This document shows positions 34,759 through 41,882 of a stretch of 41,882 nucleotides of DNA, in pieces (the stretch's first letter is position 1; the number at the start of each line of letters is the position of its first letter). Source of the DNA: Streptomyces lushanensis (lineage in GTDB: Bacteria > Actinomycetota > Actinomycetes > Streptomycetales > Streptomycetaceae). A program made the position numbers and the translations under genes. The stretch spans positions 1 through 41,882 of the forward strand of contig NZ_MAUD01000088.1 of assembly GCF_001700515.1 (NCBI RefSeq), read 5' to 3'. Below the pieces are notes generated by a model. That model did no database searches. It saw only the letters and a program-made list of their open reading frames with translations, and was not told the origin of the DNA.

Positions 34759-35828
34759 TGGTCGGTCCTGAGCAAACCGTAGTTCCGGTAGGGACGAGGG
34801 TTGGCATGCCCGGTCTGTCCGTCGAGGAATATCACGTCACCCTTCACGTTCACCACGTTGAAGACGTGCGATTCTCCTGGGCGGGCCCGTACCCCCACAC
34901 GATACCGCGAGCACCGTCTCCACCGGCTTTGATGTCACGCACGATGCCACTCAGGGTCGTGCTCAGGAACGGCCTGCCCCCGTAAAGGCTGCTGACCGCC
35001 GCCAGGATCGGCTGGGGTGCGTTGGGGTCCCACTGGGTGCGGCTGGTGACCGTGCCGGCCTGGGCCGTGGTGACCTGGTTGCCGCCGGCGTCGTGGTCGT
35101 AGGTGGAGGCGGTGCCCGCGACGGTGGCGGCGGAGATCTGTCCGGCCAGGTCGTAGGTGTTGGTGTCGGCTCCCGCTTTGGTCTGGTTGCCCTCGGCGTC
35201 GTAGCCGTAGGTGGTGATGGTCGAGCCGGATGTGGTGGACGTGAGCTGGTCGGCTGCGTCGTAGGCGCAGCTGGTCGAGGTGGTGCCCAGGGTGGAGGTC
35301 AGGCGGTTGCCGACCTTGTCGTACGTGTAGGAGGTGGTACGGCTCGCCGCGCAGCCGGTGACCCAGGGTTGTGGGTAGCAGCCGGAGGTGAGGCGGCCGG
35401 CCGTGTCGTAGGTCTGGTCGTAGCCACCGGTACCGACGCCGGCCCGGGTGACGTCGACGCGGGTGGGCAGGCCTGCGGCGGAGAGGGCGAGAGCGGTCTT
35501 GGTGACCGTCGCGCCCGCTTTGGTGGAGGTGACTGCTGTGAGGCGGCCCGCCCTGTCGTAGGTGCGGTCCTCGGTCTCGGTGTTGGGCAGGGCCGACTTG
35601 GTGAGGTTGCCGACCGCGTCCCAGGTGTACGTGGTGGTCTTGCTGTCGGCCGCCATCGTCGAGGTGCGGCCGTCGTTGTCGTAGGTGTAGGTCAGGGTGT
35701 TGCCGTCGGAGTACTTGCGGGTGAGCATCTGGCCGGCGGCGTCGTAGGTGTAGGAGAAGCCGCCCGCGCCGCCGCGCGCCTCGGCGACGCGGGGACGGCG
35801 CTCGCCGCCAACGATTCCGGCGGGCCGT
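34755..35828 (-). pseudogene. RHS toxin relic ending in a papain-fold (Tox-PL-like) tip
   Basis: Starts headless after a TGA near 35828: GGFSYTYDAAGQMLTRKY and at least eight YD repeats (TYDNDGRT, TYTWDAVGNLTK, TYDRAGRL, SYTYDKVGNRL, TYGYDAEGNQ) down to WDPNAPQPILAAVSS. Then, with no RHS core or HINT domain, it jumps to a toxin end, LSTTLSGIVRDIKAGGDGARGIVWG; after a frameshift near 34870 the end is ESHVFNVVNVKGDVIFLDGQ and TGH...YGLLRTDQ. Gargi-x-V, HVFNVV and FLDGQTG are typical of papain-like toxin domains (catalytic His and Asp region). The catalytic Cys part is deleted. It abuts the amidohydrolase 3' end at 35841. Confidence 0.75.
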
Positions 35829-35840
35829 CACGTCGGCCGG

Positions 35841-36917
35841 TTAGCTTCTGTCTGTCTGGTCATCTGCGGTTCGGCTGTTGACGTCCGCGGTGGCTGCGAC
35901 ATGACCGGTCAGCCGCTCCCAGTTGCCGGACCCGATAGCGGCTTTCTCCTCTTGGGTGAACGGCGCCTGTTCGAGGAACGACCGGGCGACCCCTGCACTG
36001 GTGTCCAGGAAGGGGAAGCCGCCGGGCCGCGTTCCGAACGTGTACGGGTAGTCGGTCGAGTACAGCATGCGGTCGGTGCCGACGACCTCCGCCGTCCACC
36101 GCAGGTAGCGCTCGCTGACCGTGCCGCTTCCCGACACCCAGAAGTTCTGGCGGAAGTAGTCGGCCAGGGGGCGCTCCAGCTTTGCCATGTCCCGCAGGAT
36201 CCCGATGTGGTCCAGGTAGAACAGGACGACTTCGCCCCAGTGTCCCGCGATCACCTGGAGGTCGGGGTGGCGGTCGAACACGCCGGAGAAGATCATCCGC
36301 AGGTACTGCACGCCCAGGTCGTAGTACCAGCCCAGCCCGGCGGTCGCGAGCGCACGGCCCACTCCGTTCGGCAGCCCCGCGTAGTAGGCGTCCTGGACCG
36401 CCTGCACCGGGGTCTGCGGGTGGAAGTGCAGTGGAATCCGGAGTCGCTCGGCGGCGGCGTAAAGGTCGTCGAACTCGGGCGCGTCAGCCGGCCTGTCGCC
36501 GGTGCGCCCGTACAGCATCGCGCCGCGGAAGCCGAGCTGCGTGACCGCGCGATCCAGTTCCGCCGCGGCGGCTTCGGGGGACGGCGTGGGGATGGCCGCG
36601 AACGCTTGGAATCGCTGCGGGTGGGCGCGGACGACCCCGGCGAGCGCGTCGTTCGCCTCACGCGCGACGCTCACGGCGTCCGCCGCCGTGAGGTTCTGCA
36701 CCCCTGGTGTGGCCAGGGACAGCACCGCGACGTCCACTCCCTGATCGTCCATGTCGGCCAGGCGCCGATCGCCGACGTCTCGCAATCGCCGCGCGAACGG
36801 CTCGTCGCCGTAGCCGAGCTGCGGTATCCGCGGCACCCCCGCCCTTGTCCACGCATCGAGCAGGACTGGCAGGACCACGTGTTCCTCGATGCCTACGATG
36901 TGCAGCTTCTCGGGCAT
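35841..36917 (-). CDS. Amidohydrolase-family protein (PF04909-type metal-dependent hydrolase/decarboxylase)
   Basis: 358 residues from the ATG at 36917 with gaggag 7 bases upstream; the open frame extends further but into the regulator. The TIM-barrel amidohydrolase_2 pattern is visible: IVGIEEHVVLP near the N-terminus (E-x-H metal site), LHFHPQTP, VIAGHWGE (His), and the late Asp in YSTDYPYTF. Relatives include gamma-resorcylate and ACMSD-type non-oxidative decarboxylases and other hydrolases of small aromatic acids; the substrate cannot be told. Divergent from the TetR gene with only 94 bases between, so probably its regulated target. Confidence 0.85.
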   Translation of the reverse strand: MPEKLHIVGIEEHVVLPVLLDAWTRAGVPRIPQLGYGDEPFARRLRDVGDRRLADMDDQGVDVAVLSLATPGVQNLTAADAVSVAREANDALAGVVRAHPQRFQAFAAIPTPSPEAAAAELDRAVTQLGFRGAMLYGRTGDRPADAPEFDDLYAAAERLRIPLHFHPQTPVQAVQDAYYAGLPNGVGRALATAGLGWYYDLGVQYLRMIFSGVFDRHPDLQVIAGHWGEVVLFYLDHIGILRDMAKLERPLADYFRQNFWVSGSGTVSERYLRWTAEVVGTDRMLYSTDYPYTFGTRPGGFPFLDTSAGVARSFLEQAPFTQEEKAAIGSGNWERLTGHVAATADVNSRTADDQTDRS

Positions 36918-37011
36918 GGTGCACTCCTCTTGATGTGGCGTTTCCCATGATATGCATTCGATGATAACAGTGATAGCATCGACGGAACCATGTTGGTGGT
37001 ATCGTTGATTC
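36918..37011. promoter_or_regulatory. Divergent promoter/operator between amidohydrolase and tetR genes
   Basis: AT-rich compared with both genes. An imperfect dyad, cgatg-(13)-catcg, spans 36959-36981 (cgatgataacagtgatagcatcg), next to the 6-base palindrome atgcat (36953-36958). It is a likely operator for the TetR protein controlling both directions. The operator assignment rests on position only. Confidence 0.45.
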
Positions 37012-37758
37012 ATGCCTGATGGTTCGAAGGTCGACGCCATACCCGTCCTGGAGTCGGAGGTCGCAGCCGACGCCCGTGAGGTCACCCGGCAGCGGGTTCT
37101 TGAGGCTGCGGCGGACCTGCTCGCACGCGAGGGGCGCGACGCGGTGACCACCCGCGCGGTCGCGGCGGCCGCTGGGGCTCAGCCTCCGGCGATCTACCGT
37201 TTGTTCGGCGACAAGGACGGGCTCCTTGAAGCGGTGGCCGAGCACGGGTACGCCACGTTCCTCGCGGCCAAGCGCGTGGACACCCATCCTCAGGACCCGG
37301 TGGAGGACCTGCGTGCGGGCTGGGACCTCGCCGTCGAGTTCGGGCTCGCCAATCCTGAGCTGTACGCGCTGATGTACGGCGAGCCCAAACGCGGCACGAC
37401 GTCGGCCGCCTTCCAGGCGGGCATGCGGATACTGCTGGGACGCATCCGGCGCCTCGCCGCCGGCGGCTGGCTCCGCGTCGACGAGAAGCTCGCGGCCGCT
37501 CTCATTCACGCGACTGCGCGCGGCGCCGTGCTCACCTGGCTGTCGCTGCCCGAGGATCAGCGCGACATGGCCCTGCTCACCGCCATGCGCGAATCCATGG
37601 TTACCGCCGTCACACACGAGAAACCCGTCGTGCAAGACGCAGGCCCCGCCGGCGCCGCCCGAACCTTGCGCGCCCTCCTGCCCGAACAGACAGCGCTCAG
37701 CAGCGCGGAGCAATACCTACTCGGCGAATGGCTCGACCGCCTCGCTGCGAACGGCTGA
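37012..37758 (+). CDS. TetR-family transcriptional regulator
   Basis: 248 residues. HTH region (about 24-70): RQRVLEAAADLLAREGRDAVTTRAVAAAAGAQPPAIYRLFGDKDGLLEAVAEHG, a textbook TetR N-terminus. The C-terminal ligand domain contains FGLANPELYALMYGEP, a common string in this subfamily (TetR_C-like). No clear ribosome site precedes the ATG at 37012, so the mRNA may be leaderless. Presumably represses itself and the divergent amidohydrolase gene. The 3' end abuts the truncated integrase. Confidence 0.88.
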   Translation: MPDGSKVDAIPVLESEVAADAREVTRQRVLEAAADLLAREGRDAVTTRAVAAAAGAQPPAIYRLFGDKDGLLEAVAEHGYATFLAAKRVDTHPQDPVEDLRAGWDLAVEFGLANPELYALMYGEPKRGTTSAAFQAGMRILLGRIRRLAAGGWLRVDEKLAAALIHATARGAVLTWLSLPEDQRDMALLTAMRESMVTAVTHEKPVVQDAGPAGAARTLRALLPEQTALSSAEQYLLGEWLDRLAANG

Positions 37759-37789
37759 GGGCTGTCCCGCCCGACCGGCGGCACGTCAT

Positions 37790-38905
37790 GCGCAAGACCC
37801 GTGCCGACGCCACCAAGGCTGTCCGCGAGCTGGAGCGGAAGCGTGACTCCGGCAGCGTGCCGAAGGCAGGCCGGACCTGGACAGTCGAGTCCTGGCTGAC
37901 CCACTGGGTCGAGAACATCGCCGCGCTGCACGTCTCCGAGAACACCATCGACGGCTACCGCGTCGCCGTCTACCACCACCTCATACCCGGCATCGGTGCG
38001 CACCGCCTGGCGAAGCTGGAGCCCGAGCACCTGGAGCGCTTCTACAAGAAGATGCAGGACAACGGCAGTTCGGCCGGCACCGCGCACCAGGTCCACCGCA
38101 CCGTTCGCGCCGCCCTCAACGAAGCCAAGCGCCGCCGTCACCTCACCGACAACCCGGCCACGATCGCCAAAGCCCCTCGCCTGGAGGAGGGAGAGGTCGT
38201 GCCGTACACGGTCGAGGAGGTTCAGATCCTCCTCGAAGTGGCCAACCGGCAACCGAACTCAGCACGCTGGGTCATCGCCCTGGCCCTCGGGCTGCGTCAG
38301 GGTGAGGTGCTCGGGCTCAAGTGGACGGATGTCGACTTCGACCTCGGGGTCCTGGTTGTCCACCGGGGGCGGTTGCGACCCCGGTACCAGCACGGCTGCG
38401 GGGACCGGTGCGGGCGCAAGCCCGGGTACTGCCCGCAGAAGGTCAACATCCGTCGCGAGACCAAGGACACCAAGTCCCGCGCGGGGCGGCGGCCCATCGG
38501 CGTCCCCGGCGAGCTGATGAAGCTCCTAACGCAGCACCGGGACGAACAGGAGCGGGAACGTCGCCTCGCCCGTGACCTGTGGGTGGAGAAGGGATACGTC
38601 TTCACCTCGCCGACCGGTGAACCGCTCAACCCGAACACGGACCACCACAAGTGGAAAGAACTCCTGGGGGCCGCCGGTCTGCGGGACGGCCGCCTGCACG
38701 ACGCCCGCCACACCGCCGGCACCATCCTCTGATCCTCGGGGTTCCGGATACCGTCACAGACGCGATCATGGGCTGGGAGCCCGGCCAGTCGGCCCGGATG
38801 CGCCGCCGGTACCAGCACCTGACCGACCGCGTCCTCAAGGACACAGCCGACAAGGTCGGCGGACTGCTCTGGACCAGGGCGGACCAGCAGCCGCCCGCCG
38901 ACTGA
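37790..38905 (+). pseudogene. Integrase of the tRNA-Ser island, 5'-truncated and frameshifted
   Basis: Sequence enters at MRKTRADATKAVRELERKRD, missing the first ~50 residues (arm-binding domain start) expected of pSAM2-type integrases. The core-binding domain (TVESWLTHWVENIA...) and most of the catalytic domain follow: LALGLRQGEVLGLKW (Arg), a Cys insert (HGCGDRCGRKPGYC), HDARHTAGTIL (His-x-x-Arg). Then one base is missing (ctctgatcc for ctgctgatcc in the older fragment at 32078-32354), giving a stop at 38732. The rest (ILGVPDTVTDAIMGWEPGQ, RRRYQHLTD with the nucleophile Tyr) lies in another frame up to 38905. Neither the truncated start nor the missing Tyr allows activity. Confidence 0.85.
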
Positions 38906-38938
38906 TCTCGGCAACTGCAACTAAAACTGCAACTACGA

Positions 38939-38980
38939 ACGTCGTAGGGCCCCACCGCGTGCGGTGGGGCCCTACGACGT
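38939..38980. terminator. 20-bp perfect hairpin, terminator of tRNA-Ser
   Basis: acgtcgtagggccccaccgc (38939-38958) and its exact complement (38961-38980) flank a 2-base centre. It starts 18 bases beyond the tRNA 3' end on the minus strand. Confidence 0.85.
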
Positions 38981-39054
38981 ATTGCCCGGTGAGAGCAATG
39001 GCGGAGGATACGAGATTCGAACTCGTGAGGGGTTGCCCCCAACACGCTTTCCAA
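38975..39054. repeat. 80-bp direct repeat, right copy, within tRNA-Ser (att site)
   Basis: Identical to 32463-32542. Covers the end of the terminator stem and the 3' half of the tRNA including the anticodon. The intact tRNA gene stays on this side. Confidence 0.92.
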
Positions 39055-39086
39055 GCGTGCGCCCTAGGCCACTAGGCGAATCCTCC
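38999..39086 (-). tRNA. tRNA-Ser (anticodon GGA)
   Basis: On the minus strand: acceptor GGAGGAT (39086-39080) pairs with ATCCTCC; the anticodon arm is CGCTTGGAAAGCG with anticodon GGA; the long class-II variable arm is GTTGGGGGCAACCCC-like; the T arm has GTTCGAATC. CCA is encoded (38999-39001). A -10-like TATTGT (39094-39099 on the plus strand) lies about 8 bases before the 5' end. Confidence 0.95.
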
Positions 39087-39128
39087 GGGGCAAACAATAC
39101 AAGACGCTGGGCCGTGCTCGCGAACTCG

Positions 39129-39155
39129 TTGTGGGGGGTGGGGATCGGGTACTGT
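39129..39155 (+). promoter_or_regulatory. Probable promoter of the SRP RNA gene
   Basis: TTGTGG (39129-39134) and TACTGT (39150-39155) with a 15-base spacer; transcription would begin near 39161, exactly where the SRP RNA begins. The spacer is short, so the -35 is tentative. Confidence 0.4.
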
Positions 39156-39159
39156 GGGC

Positions 39160-39248
39160 GCAGCCCCTCACGTGGCGCTATCTGACTGAACTCCCCCAGG
39201 GCCGGAAGGCAGCAAGGGTAGGTCGGCTCTGGCGGGTGCGTGGGGGGC
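39160..39248 (+). ncRNA. ffs: Signal recognition particle RNA, small bacterial type (4.5S)
   Basis: The conserved apical loop region is present as ccggaaggcagcaagggtaggtcgg (about 39202-39226) with the GGAA tetraloop and the asymmetric bulge that binds Ffh. The ends pair (gcccctcacg with cgtggggggc). It sits directly before dnaX, as is usual in Streptomyces. Confidence 0.9.
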
Positions 39249-39306
39249 GCTTGTGTTGGATGGTGGTACGGGCGCGATGTCGGAGGGGGCCGATATCGTC
39301 GTAGGT

Positions 39307-41658
39307 GTGTCGTCCCTTGCGCTGTACCGCCGCTATCGTCCCGAGTCCTTCGCCGAGGTCATCGGGCAGGAGCATGTCACCGACCCGTTGCAGCAGGCGC
39401 TGCGGAACAACCGGGTCAACCATGCGTACCTGTTCAGCGGGCCTCGTGGCTGCGGGAAGACGACCAGCGCGCGCATCCTCGCGCGCTGTCTGAACTGTGA
39501 GCAGGGGCCCACGCCGACGCCGTGCGGTGAGTGCCAGTCCTGCCAGGACCTCGCCAGGAACGGGCCCGGGTCCATCGATGTCATCGAGATCGACGCCGCG
39601 TCGCACGGTGGTGTGGACGACGCCCGTGATCTTCGCGAGAAAGCGTTCTTCGGTCCTGCGAGCAGTCGTTACAAGATCTATATCATCGACGAGGCGCACA
39701 TGGTCACCTCGGCGGGCTTCAACGCCCTGCTGAAGGTGGTCGAGGAGCCGCCGGAGCATCTCAAGTTCATCTTCGCGACCACCGAGCCCGAGAAGGTCAT
39801 CGGGACGATCCGGTCACGTACGCACCACTATCCGTTCCGGCTGGTACCGCCGGGGACGCTGCGTGAGTACCTCGGCGAGGTGTGCGGCAAGGAGGGCATT
39901 CCCGTCGCGGACGGAGTGCTGCCGCTGGTCGTACGGGCCGGTGGCGGATCCGTGCGTGACTCGATGTCCGTCATGGACCAGCTGCTCGCGGGCGCGGCCG
40001 AGGACGGTGTGACGTACGCCATGGCGACGGCACTGCTCGGTTATACGGACGGGTCCCTGCTCGACGCGGTGGTGGACGCGTTCGCGGCGGGTGACGGAGC
40101 CGTGGCGTTCGAGATCGTCGATCAGGTCATCGAGGGTGGCAACGACCCGCGGCGGTTTGTCGCCGATCTGCTGGAGCGGCTGCGTGACCTGCTGATTCTC
40201 GCCGCCGTGCCGGACGCCGGAGAGAAGGGCCTGATCGACGCGCCCGCCGATGTCGTGGAGCGGATGACGGCCCAGGCGTCGGTCTTCGGCGCGTCCGAGC
40301 TGAGCCGGGCGGCCGATCTGGTCAACACCGGGCTGACGGAGATGCGCGGAGCGACCTCGCCGCGTCTCCAGTTGGAGCTGATCTGCGCCCGCGTGCTGCT
40401 GCCCGCCGCCTTTGACGACGAGCGCTCGGTGCAGGCGCGGCTCGACCGTCTTGAGCGCGGAGCGGCAGCCGCCGCCACGGTTCAGGCGGCCGCTTTCTCC
40501 GGCCCGGGGCTCGGGGCGGCGGCCGGTTACGTTCCCGGACCCGAGGCGCACGCACCCGTAGCGCCTCCGATGCCGGCCGGGCCCGGGCCTGCGGCTGCCC
40601 CCGCGCCGCCACCCGTATCGCCCTCCGCACCACCAGTAGCGCCCGTACCGGAAAGTGCGGCGGAGCCGCAGCGTCCCGGAGCCTGGCCCGGCGCCACCGC
40701 TCCCGAGACCGGCCGCCGTCCCGGTGGCTGGCCCACCGCCTCGACACCGGGACAGGGCGCCGCGCCCGGTCGGCAGGCACCCGCGCCCGCCGCCCCGCCG
40801 CAGCCCGCCGCTGCCGCCACCGGTGGGATGCCGGGTCCGGGACCGGGCCCAGGCCCCGGTATGGCGCAGGGCGCGGGCCAGGTGCGGAACATGTGGCCGG
40901 ACATCCTGGAGGCCGTCAAGAACCGGCGGCGCTTCACCTGGATCCTGCTCAGTCAGAACGCGCAGGTGGCCGGGTTCGACGGTACGACGCTCCAGCTCGG
41001 TTTCATCAACGCGGGCGCGCGCGACAACTTCACCAGCAGCGGCAGCGAGGACGTGCTCAGGCAGGCGCTCGCCGAGCACTTCAATGTGCAGTGGAAGATC
41101 GAGGCGATCATCGATCCCTCGGGCGGCACCCAGCCACCGTCCGGCGGCGGCGTGGGCGGGGGAGGCGGTTACGGCGGTGGCGCCGGGGCCGGAGCCGGTT
41201 TCGGCGGCGGTCCAGGTGGAGGCGCCGGCAACAGCGGTGGTTACGGAGGCGGCGCCTCCGGCAGCGGTCCCGCCGGGAACGGGACCGGCGGCGGTCCCGG
41301 CAACGCCGGAGGTCCCGGGAGCGGCGGTGGTTACGGAGGCCGTCCCCCGGCATCGGGCCCCGCCCCGGCCGCTCCCTCGGCGCAGCGGCCCGTCCCGTCC
41401 GCCGCTTCCCCCTCGCCATCCGCACCCGCACCCCATGCGTCCACGGCGCAGTCCCCGGGTTCCGGGCCGGCCGGGAACCCGGGGCCGCCGCGCTCCGACA
41501 ACCGGCCCGCCTCGCCTCCGCCACCGCCTCCGGTGGCCCCGGAGGACGACACTCCGGAGGAGGACGATCCGGATCTCGTCGATTCCGCGCTCTCCGGCCA
41601 TGACCTGATCGTGCGCGAGCTGGGCGCGACGGTGGTGGAGGAGTACACGAACGAGTAG
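39307..41658 (+). CDS. dnaX: DNA polymerase III subunit gamma/tau
   Basis: 783 residues from the GTG at 39307, the start used by relatives (SSLALYRRYRPESFAEVIGQ); an ATG at 39277 is a possible alternative. AAA+ clamp-loader ATPase: Walker A GPRGCGKTT (about 44-52), zinc-binding CLNCEQ...PCGECQSC, Walker B IIDEAH, sensor TTEP and the SRC-type arginine finger TIRSRTHHY. Domain III follows to about 400. Then a Pro/Ala linker, a globular C-terminal part (MWPDILEAVKNRRRFTWILLSQNAQVAGFD to about 620), and a very Gly-rich then Pro/Ser-rich tail ending with DLVDSALSGHDLIVRELGATVVEEYTNE, which resembles the tau end that binds the polymerase. No internal slippery frameshift sequence is obvious. Core gene marking the edge of the accessory region. 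Confidence 0.95.
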   Translation: MSSLALYRRYRPESFAEVIGQEHVTDPLQQALRNNRVNHAYLFSGPRGCGKTTSARILARCLNCEQGPTPTPCGECQSCQDLARNGPGSIDVIEIDAASHGGVDDARDLREKAFFGPASSRYKIYIIDEAHMVTSAGFNALLKVVEEPPEHLKFIFATTEPEKVIGTIRSRTHHYPFRLVPPGTLREYLGEVCGKEGIPVADGVLPLVVRAGGGSVRDSMSVMDQLLAGAAEDGVTYAMATALLGYTDGSLLDAVVDAFAAGDGAVAFEIVDQVIEGGNDPRRFVADLLERLRDLLILAAVPDAGEKGLIDAPADVVERMTAQASVFGASELSRAADLVNTGLTEMRGATSPRLQLELICARVLLPAAFDDERSVQARLDRLERGAAAAATVQAAAFSGPGLGAAAGYVPGPEAHAPVAPPMPAGPGPAAAPAPPPVSPSAPPVAPVPESAAEPQRPGAWPGATAPETGRRPGGWPTASTPGQGAAPGRQAPAPAAPPQPAAAATGGMPGPGPGPGPGMAQGAGQVRNMWPDILEAVKNRRRFTWILLSQNAQVAGFDGTTLQLGFINAGARDNFTSSGSEDVLRQALAEHFNVQWKIEAIIDPSGGTQPPSGGGVGGGGGYGGGAGAGAGFGGGPGGGAGNSGGYGGGASGSGPAGNGTGGGPGNAGGPGSGGGYGGRPPASGPAPAAPSAQRPVPSAASPSPSAPAPHASTAQSPGSGPAGNPGPPRSDNRPASPPPPPPVAPEDDTPEEDDPDLVDSALSGHDLIVRELGATVVEEYTNE

Positions 41659-41882
41659 TAGAGGCAGAGGCGCAGACCAGGCACCCCCAGGCGCCGCTGC
41701 TCGCGGTGCAGCCCAGGCGCCGTTAGCCTCAGGCGCCCTCAGGCGCCGCTAGGTCCTGTACGGCGGATCTTCGTGGATCAGGCCGCGGCGTCCGGTGCGG
41801 TGCATCGCAGGGCGGAGGATCGTTCTCGTACTGGACGTACTCGGGCGACTCCGACAACGCGGCGAGGTGCCGTGCCGGGCGT
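41659..41882. other. Region after dnaX, no gene called
   Basis: Short repeats of caggcgcc (41688-41748, several copies) follow the stop codon. No convincing frame or terminator is seen before the window ends. Confidence 0.4.

Larger units (their letters stand above)
32543..38974. mobile_element. Genomic island at tRNA-Ser(GGA)
   Basis: Bounded by the perfect 80-bp repeats at 32463-32542 and 38975-39054, with a (broken) integrase next to the right copy and a fragment of a similar integrase outside the left copy. The content is accessory: immunity genes, an RHS toxin relic, an amidohydrolase with a TetR regulator. The integrase fragment left of 32463 implies at least two successive insertions at this tRNA. 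Confidence 0.8.

Overview
The window looks like chromosomal DNA of a Streptomyces-type actinomycete: very high G+C, frequent GTG starts, Tat and Sec signals typical of the group, a pSAM2-like integrative element, and a core block of tRNA-Ser(GGA), small SRP RNA and dnaX at the right end. Nothing outside the sequence was consulted; family names come from recognising motifs in the translations.

Layout. 1-8.4 kb: accessory DNA with an intact Fur/PerR-type repressor facing a decayed second Fur gene, a DCC-family thiol oxidoreductase, a secreted DUF3494 (ice-binding-like) protein with a histidine-rich tail, a DUF5819/HTTM membrane pair resembling SdpA/SdpB, and a scrambled sensor-kinase relic joined to the tail of a cyclase-family gene. 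8.4-14 kb: a Tat-exported propeller-like protein and a large exported DNRLRE/FG-GAP protein, divergent from the next gene. 14.1-22.4 kb: a 2567-residue RHS polymorphic toxin (signal, YD repeats, inserted ricin-B lectin, RHS core, HINT domain, deaminase-like tip) with its probable immunity gene. 22.5-30.3 kb: a pSAM2-like actinomycete integrative and conjugative element (int, xis, rep, DUF2637 spread protein, tra relic, KorSA-like GntR relic, XRE regulator, three small genes), disabled by a frameshift in int and a deletion that beheads both tra and gntR. 30.3-32.1 kb: a second HINT-tip cassette (ADP-ribosyltransferase-like toxin plus immunity candidate), again followed by an antisense integrase, here decayed. 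32.1-39.1 kb: an island at tRNA-Ser(GGA), bounded by a perfect 80-bp duplication of the tRNA 3' half; it holds an immunity relic, an Imm35/YrhB-like protein, an RHS/papain-like toxin relic, an amidohydrolase-TetR pair and a broken integrase. 39.1-41.9 kb: SRP RNA and dnaX.

How it fits together. The striking pattern is a repeated unit: HINT junction, toxin tip, immunity gene, terminator, paired GACGGCA repeats, antisense integrase. It occurs twice in tandem, and both units start with the same 16-bp string inside the HINT coding sequence, once in the live RHS gene and once just after a stop codon at the right end of the integrative element. This suggests that related integrative elements carry toxin-immunity tips and inserted into, or recombined with, the 3' end of the RHS gene, each giving the RHS scaffold a new tip and displacing the old one. 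The frameshifted integrase and truncated transfer genes imply that the present deaminase tip is now fixed. This is inference; the main objection is the roughly 1.1 kb between the shared 16-mer and the arm-like repeats.
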